From NCBI GenBank assembly GCA_031262225.1, contig JAISIC010000058.1:1-64000 (forward strand): 64,000 nucleotides of DNA, written 5' to 3'. Of the stretch, positions 14,554-24,202 are shown one piece after another. The translations under genes were made by a program, and so were the position numbers. The notes beneath the pieces were generated by a model, which saw nothing but the letters and a program-made list of their open reading frames with translations, was not told the origin of the DNA and did not search any database. How positions within the stretch are numbered: position 1 is the first letter of the stretch; each line of letters opens with the position of its first letter. Origin of the DNA: Ruminococcus sp. (GTDB taxonomy: Bacteria > Bacillota > Clostridia > Oscillospirales > Ruminococcaceae).

Positions 14554-16596
14554 ATGAATGTATCATTAGCTTTGGCGGGGAACCCCAACAGCGGCAAGAC
14601 GACTGTTTTTAACGCTCTCACCGGCGGAGACCAGTATGTCGGGAACTGGGCGGGGGTTACCGTTGAGAAGAAGACCGGGCACCTTAAAACCAACAAGAGT
14701 GTAGATATAACCGACCTGCCCGGGATATATGCATTATCCCCTTACAGCCCCGAAGAGATTGTGTCGCATGACTTTTTAATGGGCAAAGGGAATGAAAAGC
14801 CGGATGTTATCCTTGATATTGTCGATGCTTCAAATATAGAGCGGAATCTGTACCTCACGACACAGCTTGCCGAAACAGGCATTCCGCTGATAATTGTGCT
14901 CAACATGATGGATATTGTCGAGAGGCACGGCGACAGGCTTGATGCGAAAAAACTTTCGGAAGCTCTCGGGGTCCCTGTCTTTGAAGCATCGGCACTCCGC
15001 GAACAGGGGATAGCGACTGCGGCGGAAAGGGCTGTTGAAATCGGGAGCGTGAAACACAAGCCATATCACGCAAGGATTAATGTTAAGTTTTCGGAAACGA
15101 CCCAAGCCGCCCTGAAAGCGATAATTGATGTTGCTTCGGCGAATATGCCCAAAACAAGACCGCAGATTCACTTTGCTATCGACCTTTTCGAGCGAAACGG
15201 CACAGCCCAGTCGGAACTCGGGTTATCCGGCTTGCAGATGGAGAGTATCGAGCGGATTATCACCGATTGTGAAAAGGCTCTGGGTGATGACAGCGAATCG
15301 ATTATCGCCAAGGAGCGATATGATTTCATCGCCTGGGTGCTTGACACCTGTTATATCAAGAGTGAACGCGAAAACTTTTCGGATAAAATCGACCGTGTTG
15401 TCACCAACCGTTTTTTGGCTCTGCCTATCTTTGCGGCGGTTATGTTTTTGGTTTACTATATATCTGTTGCGACCGTCGGGGCAATCGGGACAAACTGGGT
15501 TAACGACGTGCTGTTCGGGGAGTGGATTCCCGCGGCTTTGGAGAAAGGCTTGACCGCAATTAATGCCGCCTCGTGGCTTCATTCGCTCATCGTTGACGGA
15601 ATTGTCGCAGGTGTGGGGGCTGTGCTCGGCTTCCTCCCTCAAATGGCGGTTTTATTCCTGCTTCTCTCGCTCCTTGAAGACTGCGGGTATATGTCGCGGA
15701 TTGCCTTTATCTTAGACAGGGTTTTCAGAAAGTTTGGGCTTTCGGGGAAAAGCTTCATACCGTTTTTGGTCTCGACCGGCTGCGGTGTGCCCGGGATTAT
15801 GGCGGCGCGCCCGATTGAAGATGAAAGCCAACGGCGGATTACCATCATAAGCACAACCTTCATGCCCTGCTCTGCCAAACTCCCGATTATCGCGATGATT
15901 GCGGGCGGGCTTTTCGGAAACTCGGCGGGGGTTGCCTTCTCTGCATATCTTGCCGGCATTGCTTCGATAATCCTTTCGGGGCTTATACTCAAGGGTTTCA
16001 AAAAGCTTAAAGTTTCGCAGATGCCGTTTGTGATGGAACTTCCGTCATATCACGCACCGCGAGCTTTGAATATATTCCGGCACACATGGAATCAGCTTAA
16101 AGCATTCATAATTAAAGCCGGGACGATTATCTTCGCGGCTTCGGTGATAATTTGGTTACTTTCAAACTTCGGATTTGAAAACGGTACATTTGGCATGGTT
16201 GACAGTGAACATTCAATTCTGTCATATATCGGCAGGGTTATCGCACCGATATTCATACCCCTCGGCTTCGGGTCGTGGCAGATGGCGGTTGCGACGATAA
16301 CGGGGCTTGCGGCGAAAGAAAATGTTGTTTCGACTTTGTCTGTTTTATTCTCTGCATCCAGTGGGATGGCATCCCACGGAAACATAGATACTGTTTTAAG
16401 CTCTCACCTTTCCGCCGCCGCTGCATATAGCTTTCTGCTTTTTAATCTGCTCTGTGCACCCTGCATAGCGGCGATCAGTGCGGCTTCGCGTGAACTGGGC
16501 AGCAAAAAATGGACAGCCTTTGCAATTGCCTATCAGACAGGCTTTGCGTATGTTATATCCTTCCTCGTTTACACGGTTTGGAGTGCGATTTCATGA
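14554..16596 (+). CDS. feoB: Ferrous iron transport protein B
   Basis: FeoB imports Fe2+ across the cytoplasmic membrane. The 680-residue protein has an N-terminal G domain (G1 GNPNSGKTT at residues 9-17, G3 DLPG, G4 NMMD), a helical GDI region (to about residue 270), and a polytopic membrane domain with the two inverted Gate repeats (including LLEDCGYMSRIAFILDR and STGCGVPGIMAAR, and later ATITGLAAKENVVSTL). The length is in the usual range. The stop overlaps the ATG of the small Cys-rich gene (ATGA), indicating translational coupling. Confidence 0.97.
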   Translation: MNVSLALAGNPNSGKTTVFNALTGGDQYVGNWAGVTVEKKTGHLKTNKSVDITDLPGIYALSPYSPEEIVSHDFLMGKGNEKPDVILDIVDASNIERNLYLTTQLAETGIPLIIVLNMMDIVERHGDRLDAKKLSEALGVPVFEASALREQGIATAAERAVEIGSVKHKPYHARINVKFSETTQAALKAIIDVASANMPKTRPQIHFAIDLFERNGTAQSELGLSGLQMESIERIITDCEKALGDDSESIIAKERYDFIAWVLDTCYIKSERENFSDKIDRVVTNRFLALPIFAAVMFLVYYISVATVGAIGTNWVNDVLFGEWIPAALEKGLTAINAASWLHSLIVDGIVAGVGAVLGFLPQMAVLFLLLSLLEDCGYMSRIAFILDRVFRKFGLSGKSFIPFLVSTGCGVPGIMAARPIEDESQRRITIISTTFMPCSAKLPIIAMIAGGLFGNSAGVAFSAYLAGIASIILSGLILKGFKKLKVSQMPFVMELPSYHAPRALNIFRHTWNQLKAFIIKAGTIIFAASVIIWLLSNFGFENGTFGMVDSEHSILSYIGRVIAPIFIPLGFGSWQMAVATITGLAAKENVVSTLSVLFSASSGMASHGNIDTVLSSHLSAAAAYSFLLFNLLCAPCIAAISAASRELGSKKWTAFAIAYQTGFAYVISFLVYTVWSAIS

Positions 16597-16754
16597 ATAT
16601 AGGCACAATTGTTGTAATATTTATAATAGTACTGCTTTTGGCACTTGTTGTCGTCTATTTAGTAAAACAAAAAAGGGCAGGAAGATGTGCTTCTTGCCCT
16701 TACTATAACAATTGCGGAAAATCGAGTCAATGCGATGACGAGGGATTGAGATAG
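16593..16754 (+). CDS. FeoB-associated Cys-rich membrane protein
   Basis: A 53-residue protein whose ATG overlaps the feoB stop. It starts MNIGTIVVIFIIVLLLALVV, a single membrane helix, and ends in a short cytosolic tail with cysteines, RCASCPYYNNCGKSSQC. This layout matches the small FeoB-associated Cys-rich family found at the end of clostridial feo operons, thought to assist FeoB, possibly by handling metal. Its last 28 bp overlap the convergent kinase gene. Confidence 0.85.
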   Translation: MNIGTIVVIFIIVLLLALVVVYLVKQKRAGRCASCPYYNNCGKSSQCDDEGLR

Positions 16755-19354
16755 CTGTCGATCATTGTCATAAACTTGTCGGCGTCAAGAGGCTTTGCGA
16801 TATGTGCTGTCATCCCCGCTTCAAGACACCGCTTTACATCCTCGGTGAAAGCGTTCGCGGTCATAGCGATAATCGGGGTTTTTTTGTGCTGTTTTCTAAT
16901 CTCTTTCGTTGCGGTCAGACCGTCCATGACAGGCATCTGAACGTCCATAAGGATAACATCAAATTCATATTTGCGGGCAAGCTGGCAAGCGGCTTTGCCG
17001 TTTTCGGCTTCAATAACCTCTGCTCCCGTGTCTTCAAGCAGCGACGAGACTATAAGTCTGTTTATTTCAACGTCTTCTGCCATTAAGATACGTTTGCCGG
17101 TGAAGTCATAAATCGTGTCATCGCCCGATTTTCTGCTTACATGAATCTCTTTCCCGAATGTCACAGGCACAATGAGGGTAAAGGTTGAACCCTTATCAAC
17201 TTCCGACTGTACTGTGAGTTTACCGCCCATGAGCTCTGCGATTTTTTTGGAGATGGCAAGCCCGAGCCCCGTCCCGCCGTATCGGCGGGTGATGGACTGG
17301 TCTTCCTGCTCGAAGCTGACAAAAAGGCGTTCTACATTCTCGGGTGCAATGCCGATTCCCGTGTCGGTCACAGATATGTTAAGCCTTGAGTCGTCGTCGA
17401 TAAACGCATCGACGGATACGCTTCCGCCGTCGTGGGTGAATTTAACTGCGTTTGAAAGCAGATTAACCACAACCTGCGATATCCGCAGCTCATCCGATTT
17501 CATATAACGCTCAAAGCTGTAATCTTGAAGCGTTTTGATGGTGATATTCTTCTCTCTTGCGGTTGATGAGATGACATTAATGGAGTTATTCATCATCTTC
17601 GCAAAATCAAACTTCGTTATGACAATCTCCATCTTGCCGCTTTCAATCTTCGATATATCCAAAACATCGTTGATAAGCGAAAGCAGGCGGTTTGAAGCGT
17701 CCGCCGTGTTTTTGAGGTATAGCCTCACCTTATCGGAAAGCTCTTCGCGGAGGGAGAGGGTGGTCATGCCGATAATGGCGTTCATCGGCGTGCGTATTTC
17801 GTGGGAAATGTTTGAAAGGAATGCGGATTTTGATATCGACGCCGCTTCCGCCGCAGTCTTCGCGTTATTGAGTGCCGTAACATCATTGAGAACCAAGATA
17901 TATCCGCCGTGAACACCGTTTTCGGGTGCATATTTAACGCATGAAACGGAATAAAAGCTTTCAAGGAGGGGGAAGAGCGAGACTGTGTTCACAACCGTTC
18001 CGAGTGACGCCTTGTCACACTCGGCAAAGACATTGACGATAACATCCGAACCCTTCGACGATACAAATCTCTTAAATGCTTCGATACAATCAATGCCGAT
18101 GAGATCGTCGTATGTCACATTCGGAATGCGAACCGCAAAGTTTATGACATTATCGGTGGCAAAGCAGATAACCCTGTTTTCGTCGCAAAGCAGAATAGTT
18201 GTGTCTTTCGGGGTATATTCCTGTAGGAGCGAAAGATAACGCTCCCTTGACGAAAGCTTCTTTGCAAGGCTTTGTGCTTTCATCATCGACCGATACGTTT
18301 CGGTTATGTCGGTATGTATGATGATCACGCCGTCGGGGAGGTCTTTGGTCTTCCCAAAACGCACAAGCTGTGTTGAGAGGGTGCAGGGGGGATTTTCAAG
18401 CTCATATGTCCTCGTATAGGAAGTTCCCGGATCCGCTTCGTATATCTCGTTGATCGCCGGTTCAAGGAAACCTCTTGTTTCTTTTCCTAAAACCTCTTCT
18501 AAAAACTCAAAATAGTTAAGCCCTCGGAAATCATCGTCGGTAAATTTCTTACCGATGGAAAAATCCGAAACATGGTTTGTGTTGATCCTAATCCGCTTTG
18601 CGTTATCAAGCACAATGAAATCGCTGTTTTTGGGGTAATTTTCGATAATAAGGTTGAGATAACGCTCTCTTTCCCTGTCATCCATGCCGAGCAGTGAGTC
18701 TTTATATAACGCAAACGCAAATACCACAAAGGCAAGGGCATAGAGCACCGTTGTGAAATCGAGCTTGAAGATTTTCGGGAAGAAGGAGAATAAAATATTA
18801 TAGGCATAGGGCAGAAGCATTGCCGCCGAGGCGACACGGGTGCCTATCTGTCCGTGGCGGAAGGTATATCGCAGGAAGTTGAGGGCGGCAAACCCGGAGA
18901 TGAAATAACACACGACAATATGTACCGGGAAAAGCGGTCCCCATGTGAACGCCGCACCGTAATAGGGCACACCGTCTGTATAAAAATACATAAGGTGGTG
19001 GATAGGGTTTGTGATAAGGAGCGTGATATCCGCCGCCGTGAAGAGCAGAACAGGAATAGTGAACCATTTTCTATCCGGAAGCCTTGAATGATCAAGCCTG
19101 AGCGAAAAGAAGAGCGATGCCGCCGGGGAAAGCGTTACAAAGACATATTTAAGGACATGGAAGCCTTCATAAAACCGGTCTGCAACAACGGCAACAACCG
19201 CCGTCGTGAGGCAGTAACCGATGATCATAATGCCCGATATACAAAGGGTGCGGTTCACCCTGTCCTTCTTTATTATTTCGAGCGAAAACTGCGATATCAA
19301 AAAGAGCACCGCAATCGCCATTATAATGCAGGATACAAATTGGATAATACTCAT
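16727..19354 (-). CDS. Hybrid sensor histidine kinase with a 7TM N-terminal sensor
   Basis: An 875-residue kinase. About seven hydrophobic helices fill residues 1-220 (7TMR-HK-like N-terminal sensor), followed by two PAS-like segments (about 230-350 and 375-500). HisKA contains AFLSNISHEIRTPMNAIIGM (phospho-His near residue 516). HATPase_c has NLLSNAVKFTHDGGS and RRYGGTGLGLAISKKIAELM. A C-terminal receiver (about 755-870) has RILMAEDVEINR and ILMDVQMPVMDG with the phospho-Asp. No output domain is attached, so phosphate must pass onward to a protein encoded elsewhere or regulate the kinase itself. The gene starts 18 bp after the second kinase and is cotranscribed with it. The ligand is unknown. 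Confidence 0.93.
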   Translation of the reverse strand: MSIIQFVSCIIMAIAVLFLISQFSLEIIKKDRVNRTLCISGIMIIGYCLTTAVVAVVADRFYEGFHVLKYVFVTLSPAASLFFSLRLDHSRLPDRKWFTIPVLLFTAADITLLITNPIHHLMYFYTDGVPYYGAAFTWGPLFPVHIVVCYFISGFAALNFLRYTFRHGQIGTRVASAAMLLPYAYNILFSFFPKIFKLDFTTVLYALAFVVFAFALYKDSLLGMDDRERERYLNLIIENYPKNSDFIVLDNAKRIRINTNHVSDFSIGKKFTDDDFRGLNYFEFLEEVLGKETRGFLEPAINEIYEADPGTSYTRTYELENPPCTLSTQLVRFGKTKDLPDGVIIIHTDITETYRSMMKAQSLAKKLSSRERYLSLLQEYTPKDTTILLCDENRVICFATDNVINFAVRIPNVTYDDLIGIDCIEAFKRFVSSKGSDVIVNVFAECDKASLGTVVNTVSLFPLLESFYSVSCVKYAPENGVHGGYILVLNDVTALNNAKTAAEAASISKSAFLSNISHEIRTPMNAIIGMTTLSLREELSDKVRLYLKNTADASNRLLSLINDVLDISKIESGKMEIVITKFDFAKMMNNSINVISSTAREKNITIKTLQDYSFERYMKSDELRISQVVVNLLSNAVKFTHDGGSVSVDAFIDDDSRLNISVTDTGIGIAPENVERLFVSFEQEDQSITRRYGGTGLGLAISKKIAELMGGKLTVQSEVDKGSTFTLIVPVTFGKEIHVSRKSGDDTIYDFTGKRILMAEDVEINRLIVSSLLEDTGAEVIEAENGKAACQLARKYEFDVILMDVQMPVMDGLTATKEIRKQHKKTPIIAMTANAFTEDVKRCLEAGMTAHIAKPLDADKFMTMIDSYLNPSSSH

Positions 19355-19371
19355 TCTCTGCTCCGATATTT

Positions 19372-22035
19372 TTAATCCAAGAAACTCTTGAGAACTGTAA
19401 GGAAGATATCGGTGTCAATGGGCTTTGCTATATGCGTGTTCATGCCGGCTGCAATACATCTGTCGGCATCTTCTTTGAAAGCATTCGCAGTCATTGCTAT
19501 AATCGGGATATCGGGATTAAATTTTCTGATTTCGCGAGTTGCGGTGAGACCATCCATAACGGGCATCTGCATATCCATGAGGATGAGGTCATATTTGTTT
19601 TTATTTTCTTTGGTAAGATCAACTGCTATCTGTCCGTTTTCGGCTTCAATAATTTCACAGCCGGAATCTTCAAGAAGCCCTGTGACAATCATGCGGTTCA
19701 TCTCGACATCTTCAACAAGGAGTATACGCTTGCCTGTAAAGTTAATGTTATCGAGCGGCATCGCCTGGATATTCACGTTTTGAACTATTTTACTGTAGAT
19801 ATCGGAGGGCGGCACCGGTTTCATGATATAGTCGGAAACGCCCGCCGCCTTGACAGACTCGGCAATATCGGACCATTCATATGAACTTATCATGATGATT
19901 TTTGAAGAGGGGCAGATTTCACCGATTCGTCTTGCCGCTTCCGATCCGTCCATGCCCGGCATAGACCAGTCGATAAATATGATATCGAAGACGGTTTTTT
20001 TCGCAAGCTCAACCGCTGTCTCTCCGTCATGTGCGGTGCAAGGGTTTATGTTATATGTTTTCATGATCTCGGTGAAAAATTCGGTGACGTGTTCGTCATC
20101 GTCAACCACCAAAACCTTGATTGACGACGGAGATGTCGCCGCCCCTTGAATCGGGTTGATATGTGACCCCCACACAACGGGAACGGAAAAGGAAAAGATT
20201 GAACCGATCCCCTGCGTGCTTTTCACGGTTATGTCGCCGCCCATGAGCTTCACAATCTGTTTGCATATCGAAAGCCCAAGCCCCGAACCCCCGTAGCTTC
20301 TTGTGATGGAGTTATCAGCCTGTTCAAAGCTTTTGAAAAGTTTATCCATGTTTTCGGGGGCAATGCCTATGCCGGTGTCGGTGACAGAAACGGTGAGGAT
20401 ATGGTGGTTCGCTTCGTCTGAAACGTCTGCATCAAGCCGCACAGAACCGCCCTCGGGAGTGAACTTCACGGCGTTTGAAATAAGGTTAATAATAACCTGT
20501 GACAGACGGAGCTCGTCTGCTATCATTGTTTTGCTGAATTGATAGTGGTAGTCGTATTTGAGGGTGACACCCTTTTCGCGGGCGTTCTGCTTCATCACCG
20601 TCATTGCCGTTTCAATCATCTTTGTGAAGTCAAACTCGTTCGGAACAATTGTCAGCTTGCCGCTCTCGATTTTGCTCATATCAAGGACATCGTTAATGAG
20701 CGACAAGAGCCTGTGAGCCGCTTCGTCGGTGTTAGTAAGATACTGCTTTATCTTCACCTGATTGTTCGTTTTCAGGGCGAGTGTGGTCATGCCGATAATG
20801 GCGTTCATCGGTGTACGGATTTCATGTGACATCCGCGATAAAAATTCACTCTTGGCAACGGATGCCGCCTGTGCCTGATTTGCCGATTCGTTTAAGGCTT
20901 TTCGCATATCGTTGAGATGGCTTTCCATAACGCCGAACTCGTCAGTTTCGGTAACCTTTATCTCCGTCTCGGGGGAGTTTATGTCGGCAAAACGATTTAC
21001 CTTGTCTATAACCCGTTTGAGATATCTCACAAGCAAAAAGCACATCATGAGGATGAGAACCATGCCGGCAACCGGTATGATGATGCCGTAAACAAACCTG
21101 TTGTCGGAGAAGGCGGAAAGCTCGTCGGAATCGATCATAACGCCGAGCTGCCAATCAACTGAATCAAGCTTTTTCAGATAAACGGTCTTTTCGATTCCGT
21201 CTATATTCACAATTCCTTCGCTTTTTCCGCTGCTGATAAGCCTTGAAAGCTCGGAAAGCTCGGGGTCGTCTGTTATGTAGTCGTCAACTTTTTTTGAATC
21301 GTCTATCCAAGCGATAATCTGCCCGTTTTCACCGATCAGAAAAGCTTCGCCGGTGTCGCCGATAGTTATTGATTGAACGCTTTCACGGACATTATCAATC
21401 GACACATCCGCCTCGCCCACTCCGCGAAGTTTTCCCGCTTCGTCATAAAATCCCTTTGAAACAGAGAACATATAGACATCGGGGAGGGGATCATAAAACA
21501 CTGTGGGGGACCAGAGTGCCTCTCCGTTTCCTTCCGCACCGACTCTGTACCAGTTCTGTTCATAAAAGTTTGCCGTTTCGGGCGTTTCGGAGGTTGCAAC
21601 GTCATAGGAATAGTCGCTTGAGAAGATGGTCTCGCCGTTTTTAATATATGCGTAATACCCCTCGTTGGTGAGTTCGGGGGTGCCCCTTCCCGGTTCATAA
21701 AAAATTCCGCACCCGACAACCATATCGTTATTTTCAAGTGCTATGGTGATTAGATCTTCCATGTCCTTGCTTCCGATTTTGTCGTCTGAAACGGCGGCGT
21801 AGTCGGCAAGGAAAGAAGCCTTCCTTGAAACGGAGGCGATGTTGCCTGCAAACTGCTTTGAAGCTCCCCCCAGAGCACTCTCAACCTGTAAACTCATCTT
21901 TTCGCGGACGGTATCATCCGCTGAAATATATGTATACACGGAAAAAAGCGCCAGCACAATCAATGAAAGCGGTATGATGGAGACAATTATACGAAAATAT
22001 AGGCTGTGATACCATTTAACGTTATTATTAAACAT
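19372..22035 (-). CDS. Hybrid sensor histidine kinase with a Cache-type sensor and two receivers
   Basis: An 887-residue kinase. A membrane helix (about residues 12-32) leads to a large extracellular sensor (about 35-310). This looks like a double-Cache domain: GCGIFYEP, GETIFSSDYSYD, WSPTVFYDPLPDVYMFSVSK and SIDNVRESVQSITIGDTGEA. A second helix and a HAMP region follow, then HisKA (SRMSHEIRTPMNAIIGMT, His near 401) and HATPase_c (RSYGGSGLGLSICKQIV). Two receivers close the protein, the first with FIDWSMPGMDG and the second with ILMDMQMPVMDG. Small organic molecules are typical Cache ligands, but the ligand here is not inferable. It heads a two-kinase operon with a near-perfect promoter. Confidence 0.93.
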   Translation of the reverse strand: MFNNNVKWYHSLYFRIIVSIIPLSLIVLALFSVYTYISADDTVREKMSLQVESALGGASKQFAGNIASVSRKASFLADYAAVSDDKIGSKDMEDLITIALENNDMVVGCGIFYEPGRGTPELTNEGYYAYIKNGETIFSSDYSYDVATSETPETANFYEQNWYRVGAEGNGEALWSPTVFYDPLPDVYMFSVSKGFYDEAGKLRGVGEADVSIDNVRESVQSITIGDTGEAFLIGENGQIIAWIDDSKKVDDYITDDPELSELSRLISSGKSEGIVNIDGIEKTVYLKKLDSVDWQLGVMIDSDELSAFSDNRFVYGIIIPVAGMVLILMMCFLLVRYLKRVIDKVNRFADINSPETEIKVTETDEFGVMESHLNDMRKALNESANQAQAASVAKSEFLSRMSHEIRTPMNAIIGMTTLALKTNNQVKIKQYLTNTDEAAHRLLSLINDVLDMSKIESGKLTIVPNEFDFTKMIETAMTVMKQNAREKGVTLKYDYHYQFSKTMIADELRLSQVIINLISNAVKFTPEGGSVRLDADVSDEANHHILTVSVTDTGIGIAPENMDKLFKSFEQADNSITRSYGGSGLGLSICKQIVKLMGGDITVKSTQGIGSIFSFSVPVVWGSHINPIQGAATSPSSIKVLVVDDDEHVTEFFTEIMKTYNINPCTAHDGETAVELAKKTVFDIIFIDWSMPGMDGSEAARRIGEICPSSKIIMISSYEWSDIAESVKAAGVSDYIMKPVPPSDIYSKIVQNVNIQAMPLDNINFTGKRILLVEDVEMNRMIVTGLLEDSGCEIIEAENGQIAVDLTKENKNKYDLILMDMQMPVMDGLTATREIRKFNPDIPIIAMTANAFKEDADRCIAAGMNTHIAKPIDTDIFLTVLKSFLD

Positions 22036-22070
22036 AAATATCCCAATTTAAAATTATATGTATATAGCTA

Positions 22071-22099
22071 ATTATACCACAGACCGCATTAATTGTCAA
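22071..22099 (-). promoter_or_regulatory. Sigma-A promoter of the two-kinase operon
   Basis: On the minus strand, TTGACA (22099-22094), a 17-bp spacer, TATAAT (22076-22071): an exact consensus match. The -35 overlaps the last codons of the gene at 22096-22743. Confidence 0.85.
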
Positions 22100-22743
22100 G
22101 CTTTTTGCCGATAATCGTTTATCATCTCAAGGAGCTTTTCGATCGGCGTTGCAAAGCCCGGTCGGTTTAATATTTTTTGTATTGCACTAAGGCGTTCTTC
22201 TTTTAATTCGGCAGCACGTGCGGATTGTTCTTCTTTTGAAAGCAGTTTTTTCTTATTAGCTTCTTCTTTCACAAAATCCGGGTTTTCAAACTGAAAACGA
22301 AGCTGCTCTCTGGCATATTCAATGCTTGCCGCACGCTCATTTGACAAGGCTTTTGTCTTGGTAGCAAGCTCTGCCAGACCTTTATTCAATTCATTATATT
22401 CATCTTCTGTGAATTTGCCTTCTTTATAAGCCTCATCAAGCCTTTTTCCCATTTCGCCGAAACGCTCGACAAAATCCTTGTCCGATATCGGTGCTTGAAA
22501 TCTTTGCAATTTCAAAATGCCGCCCATGCCGCTTTCATAAAGGGCTGTCACCGAAGATGTGTCGGGGTCGATATTCTCGGTATTATCGACGGTCGCGACC
22601 ATAAGCCTGTCATATTTTCCGTTTTCGTCGGGTTTCACGGTTTCATAAAACTCTTCTTTAGCCTCCGCTGTAATCTGTCTTGTGGTATCACGCCCGAAAA
22701 GGGTGTTAAAAAGCTCTCGCCCTGTCATGCTTGTAATGTTCAT
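22096..22743 (-). CDS. Unknown protein with a sigma-28-like promoter (215 aa)
   Basis: No family is recognised. The 215 residues have no signal peptide or membrane helix. The N-terminus is MNITSMTGRELFNTLFGRDT. A middle part contains DRLMVATVDNTENIDPDTSS and YESGMGGILKLQRFQAPISD. The C-terminal half is charged and helical, probably coiled coil (EEEANKKKLL-like segments, SARAAELKEERLSAIQK). GGAGGTG precedes the ATG. The upstream TAAG-N15-ACGACAT motif matches those of flagellin, fliW and flgM, so it probably belongs to the motility regulon. It sits alone between the kinases and pyrH. Confidence 0.7.
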   Translation of the reverse strand: MNITSMTGRELFNTLFGRDTTRQITAEAKEEFYETVKPDENGKYDRLMVATVDNTENIDPDTSSVTALYESGMGGILKLQRFQAPISDKDFVERFGEMGKRLDEAYKEGKFTEDEYNELNKGLAELATKTKALSNERAASIEYAREQLRFQFENPDFVKEEANKKKLLSKEEQSARAAELKEERLSAIQKILNRPGFATPIEKLLEMINDYRQKA

Positions 22744-22781
22744 ATAAGTACACCTCCGATGTATAAATTCTCTGTTTGGTA

Positions 22782-22807
22782 ATGTCGTACAAAAATTTAA
22801 AAACTTA
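22782..22807 (-). promoter_or_regulatory. Sigma-28-like promoter of the unknown gene at 22096-22743
   Basis: On the minus strand, TAAG (22807-22804), a 15-bp spacer, ACGACAT (22788-22782). It is about 40 bp upstream of the ATG and shows the same spacing as the three flagellar sites. Confidence 0.55.
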
Positions 22808-22841
22808 AATAAAAAAATACACGAAAAATTACAAATTTCTC

Positions 22842-22870
22842 TTTACTTTCGTGCTAAAATATAGTATAAT
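22842..22870 (+). promoter_or_regulatory. Promoter of the pyrH operon
   Basis: TTTACT (22842-22847), a 17-bp spacer, TATAAT (22865-22870). A start near 22877 gives a short leader before the pyrH ATG at 22903. Confidence 0.7.
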
Positions 22871-22902
22871 TAATGTGTATAGAAAAATTAAAGGGGATTT
22901 TA

Positions 22903-23622
22903 ATGTCAGAAATCACCAATCCGAAATATAAACGAATACTTTTAAAGCTTTCGGGCGAGGCTCTTGCAGGCGAAGCAAAGATGGGTTTCAACTTTGCGGT
23001 TGCTGAAAAGATATGCAGGGCGATTAAAAGATGCTCTGATGCCGGCATTCAGGTCGGGATTGTTGTCGGCGGGGGGAATTTCTGGCGGGGACGTTCCTCC
23101 GGGAAGATGGACCGCTCGAGAGCCGATCATATCGGGATGCTTGCCACTGCCATGAATGCCCTTGCCGTTGCCGACTGCCTTGAGGGGCTGGGTGCGGAGG
23201 TTCGCGTTCAGACGGCAATTGCCATGAACCAAATCGCCGAGCCGTATATCAGACAGCGTGCAATCAGACACTTCCTTAAAAACCGCATTGTCATCTTCGG
23301 ATGCGGCACGGGAAATCCTTTCTATTCCACCGACTCCGCCGCTGTTTTAAGAGCTGCCGACACCTGTTGCGATATTGTACTTAAAGCGACCCTTGTTGAC
23401 GGTGTCTATGACAAAGACCCGCATAAATTCGTCGATGCGAAAAGATACGAGAGCCTCACCTTTGACGAGGTTTTATCCAAAAACCTCAGGGTTATCGACT
23501 CGTCGGCGGCTTCGATGTGCAGAGAGAATGAAATACCCCTTTTGGTATTCTCCCTCTCCGACCCGGAAAACATATATAAAGCCGCAATGGGTGAAGCTAT
23601 AGGAACGTTAATAACTGTCTAA
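22903..23622 (+). CDS. pyrH: UMP kinase
   Basis: PyrH phosphorylates UMP to UDP and belongs to the amino acid kinase fold. The product is 239 residues from ATG 22903, chosen for AAGGGGAT at 22891-22898; an upstream in-frame ATG at 22873 has no such site. Motifs: KRILLKLSGEALAGE at the N-terminus, IVVGGGNFWRGR, DHIGMLATAMNALAVAD, and TLVDGVYDKDPHK near residue 165. It heads pyrH-frr-uppS-cdsA; the usual tsf and rpsB are not in the window. Confidence 0.97.
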   Translation: MSEITNPKYKRILLKLSGEALAGEAKMGFNFAVAEKICRAIKRCSDAGIQVGIVVGGGNFWRGRSSGKMDRSRADHIGMLATAMNALAVADCLEGLGAEVRVQTAIAMNQIAEPYIRQRAIRHFLKNRIVIFGCGTGNPFYSTDSAAVLRAADTCCDIVLKATLVDGVYDKDPHKFVDAKRYESLTFDEVLSKNLRVIDSSAASMCRENEIPLLVFSLSDPENIYKAAMGEAIGTLITV

Positions 23623-23647
23623 ATATAAAAATACAGGAGTGATAAAA

Positions 23648-24202
23648 ATGAACGAATATATTAAGTCCGCTGAAGAAAAGATGCAAAAATGCCTTGATGC
23701 TCTCGACCACGAATTTTCGACTATCCGTGCAGGGAAGGCTTCGCCGAAGGTGCTTGATAAGCTTCATATCGACTACTACGGCTCGCCCACACCGATTTCA
23801 CAGGTTGCAACCATCTCCGCAACAGATGCCAGAACCCTCACCATCTCACCGTGGGATGCAACCCAGCTTAAGGCAATTGAAAAGGCTATCCAGGCTTCCG
23901 ATATAGGCATAAATCCGCAAAACGACGGCAAGGCGATAAGAATGTCCTTCCCGCCGCTCACCGAAGAACGCAGGAAAGAGCTCACCAAGCAGATTGCCAA
24001 ATACGGCGAAGAGGCTAAGGTAACGGTGCGAAACGTACGCAGAGACTTCATGGAGAAGCTCAAGAAGGCACAAAAGGCTGCTGAAATAACCGAGGACGAC
24101 CTTAAGGATCTCGAAAAGCTGCTGCAAAAATCCACCGACAAATACACAGCCCTTGTTGATGACGAGGTTAAGGCTAAAGATAAAGAGATACTTTCACTTT
24201 GA
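23648..24202 (+). CDS. frr: Ribosome recycling factor
   Basis: Frr releases ribosomes from mRNA after termination together with EF-G. The 184-residue protein has the full family pattern: the N-terminal helix with ALDHEFSTIRAGKASPKVLD, the beta domain DYYGSPTPISQVATISATDA, INPQNDGKAIRMSFPPLTEE, and the C-terminal helices ending DKYTALVDDEVKAKDKEILS. ATG 23648 is preceded by CAGGAGTG (23635-23641). The uppS start overlaps its stop. Confidence 0.97.
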   Translation: MNEYIKSAEEKMQKCLDALDHEFSTIRAGKASPKVLDKLHIDYYGSPTPISQVATISATDARTLTISPWDATQLKAIEKAIQASDIGINPQNDGKAIRMSFPPLTEERRKELTKQIAKYGEEAKVTVRNVRRDFMEKLKKAQKAAEITEDDLKDLEKLLQKSTDKYTALVDDEVKAKDKEILSL

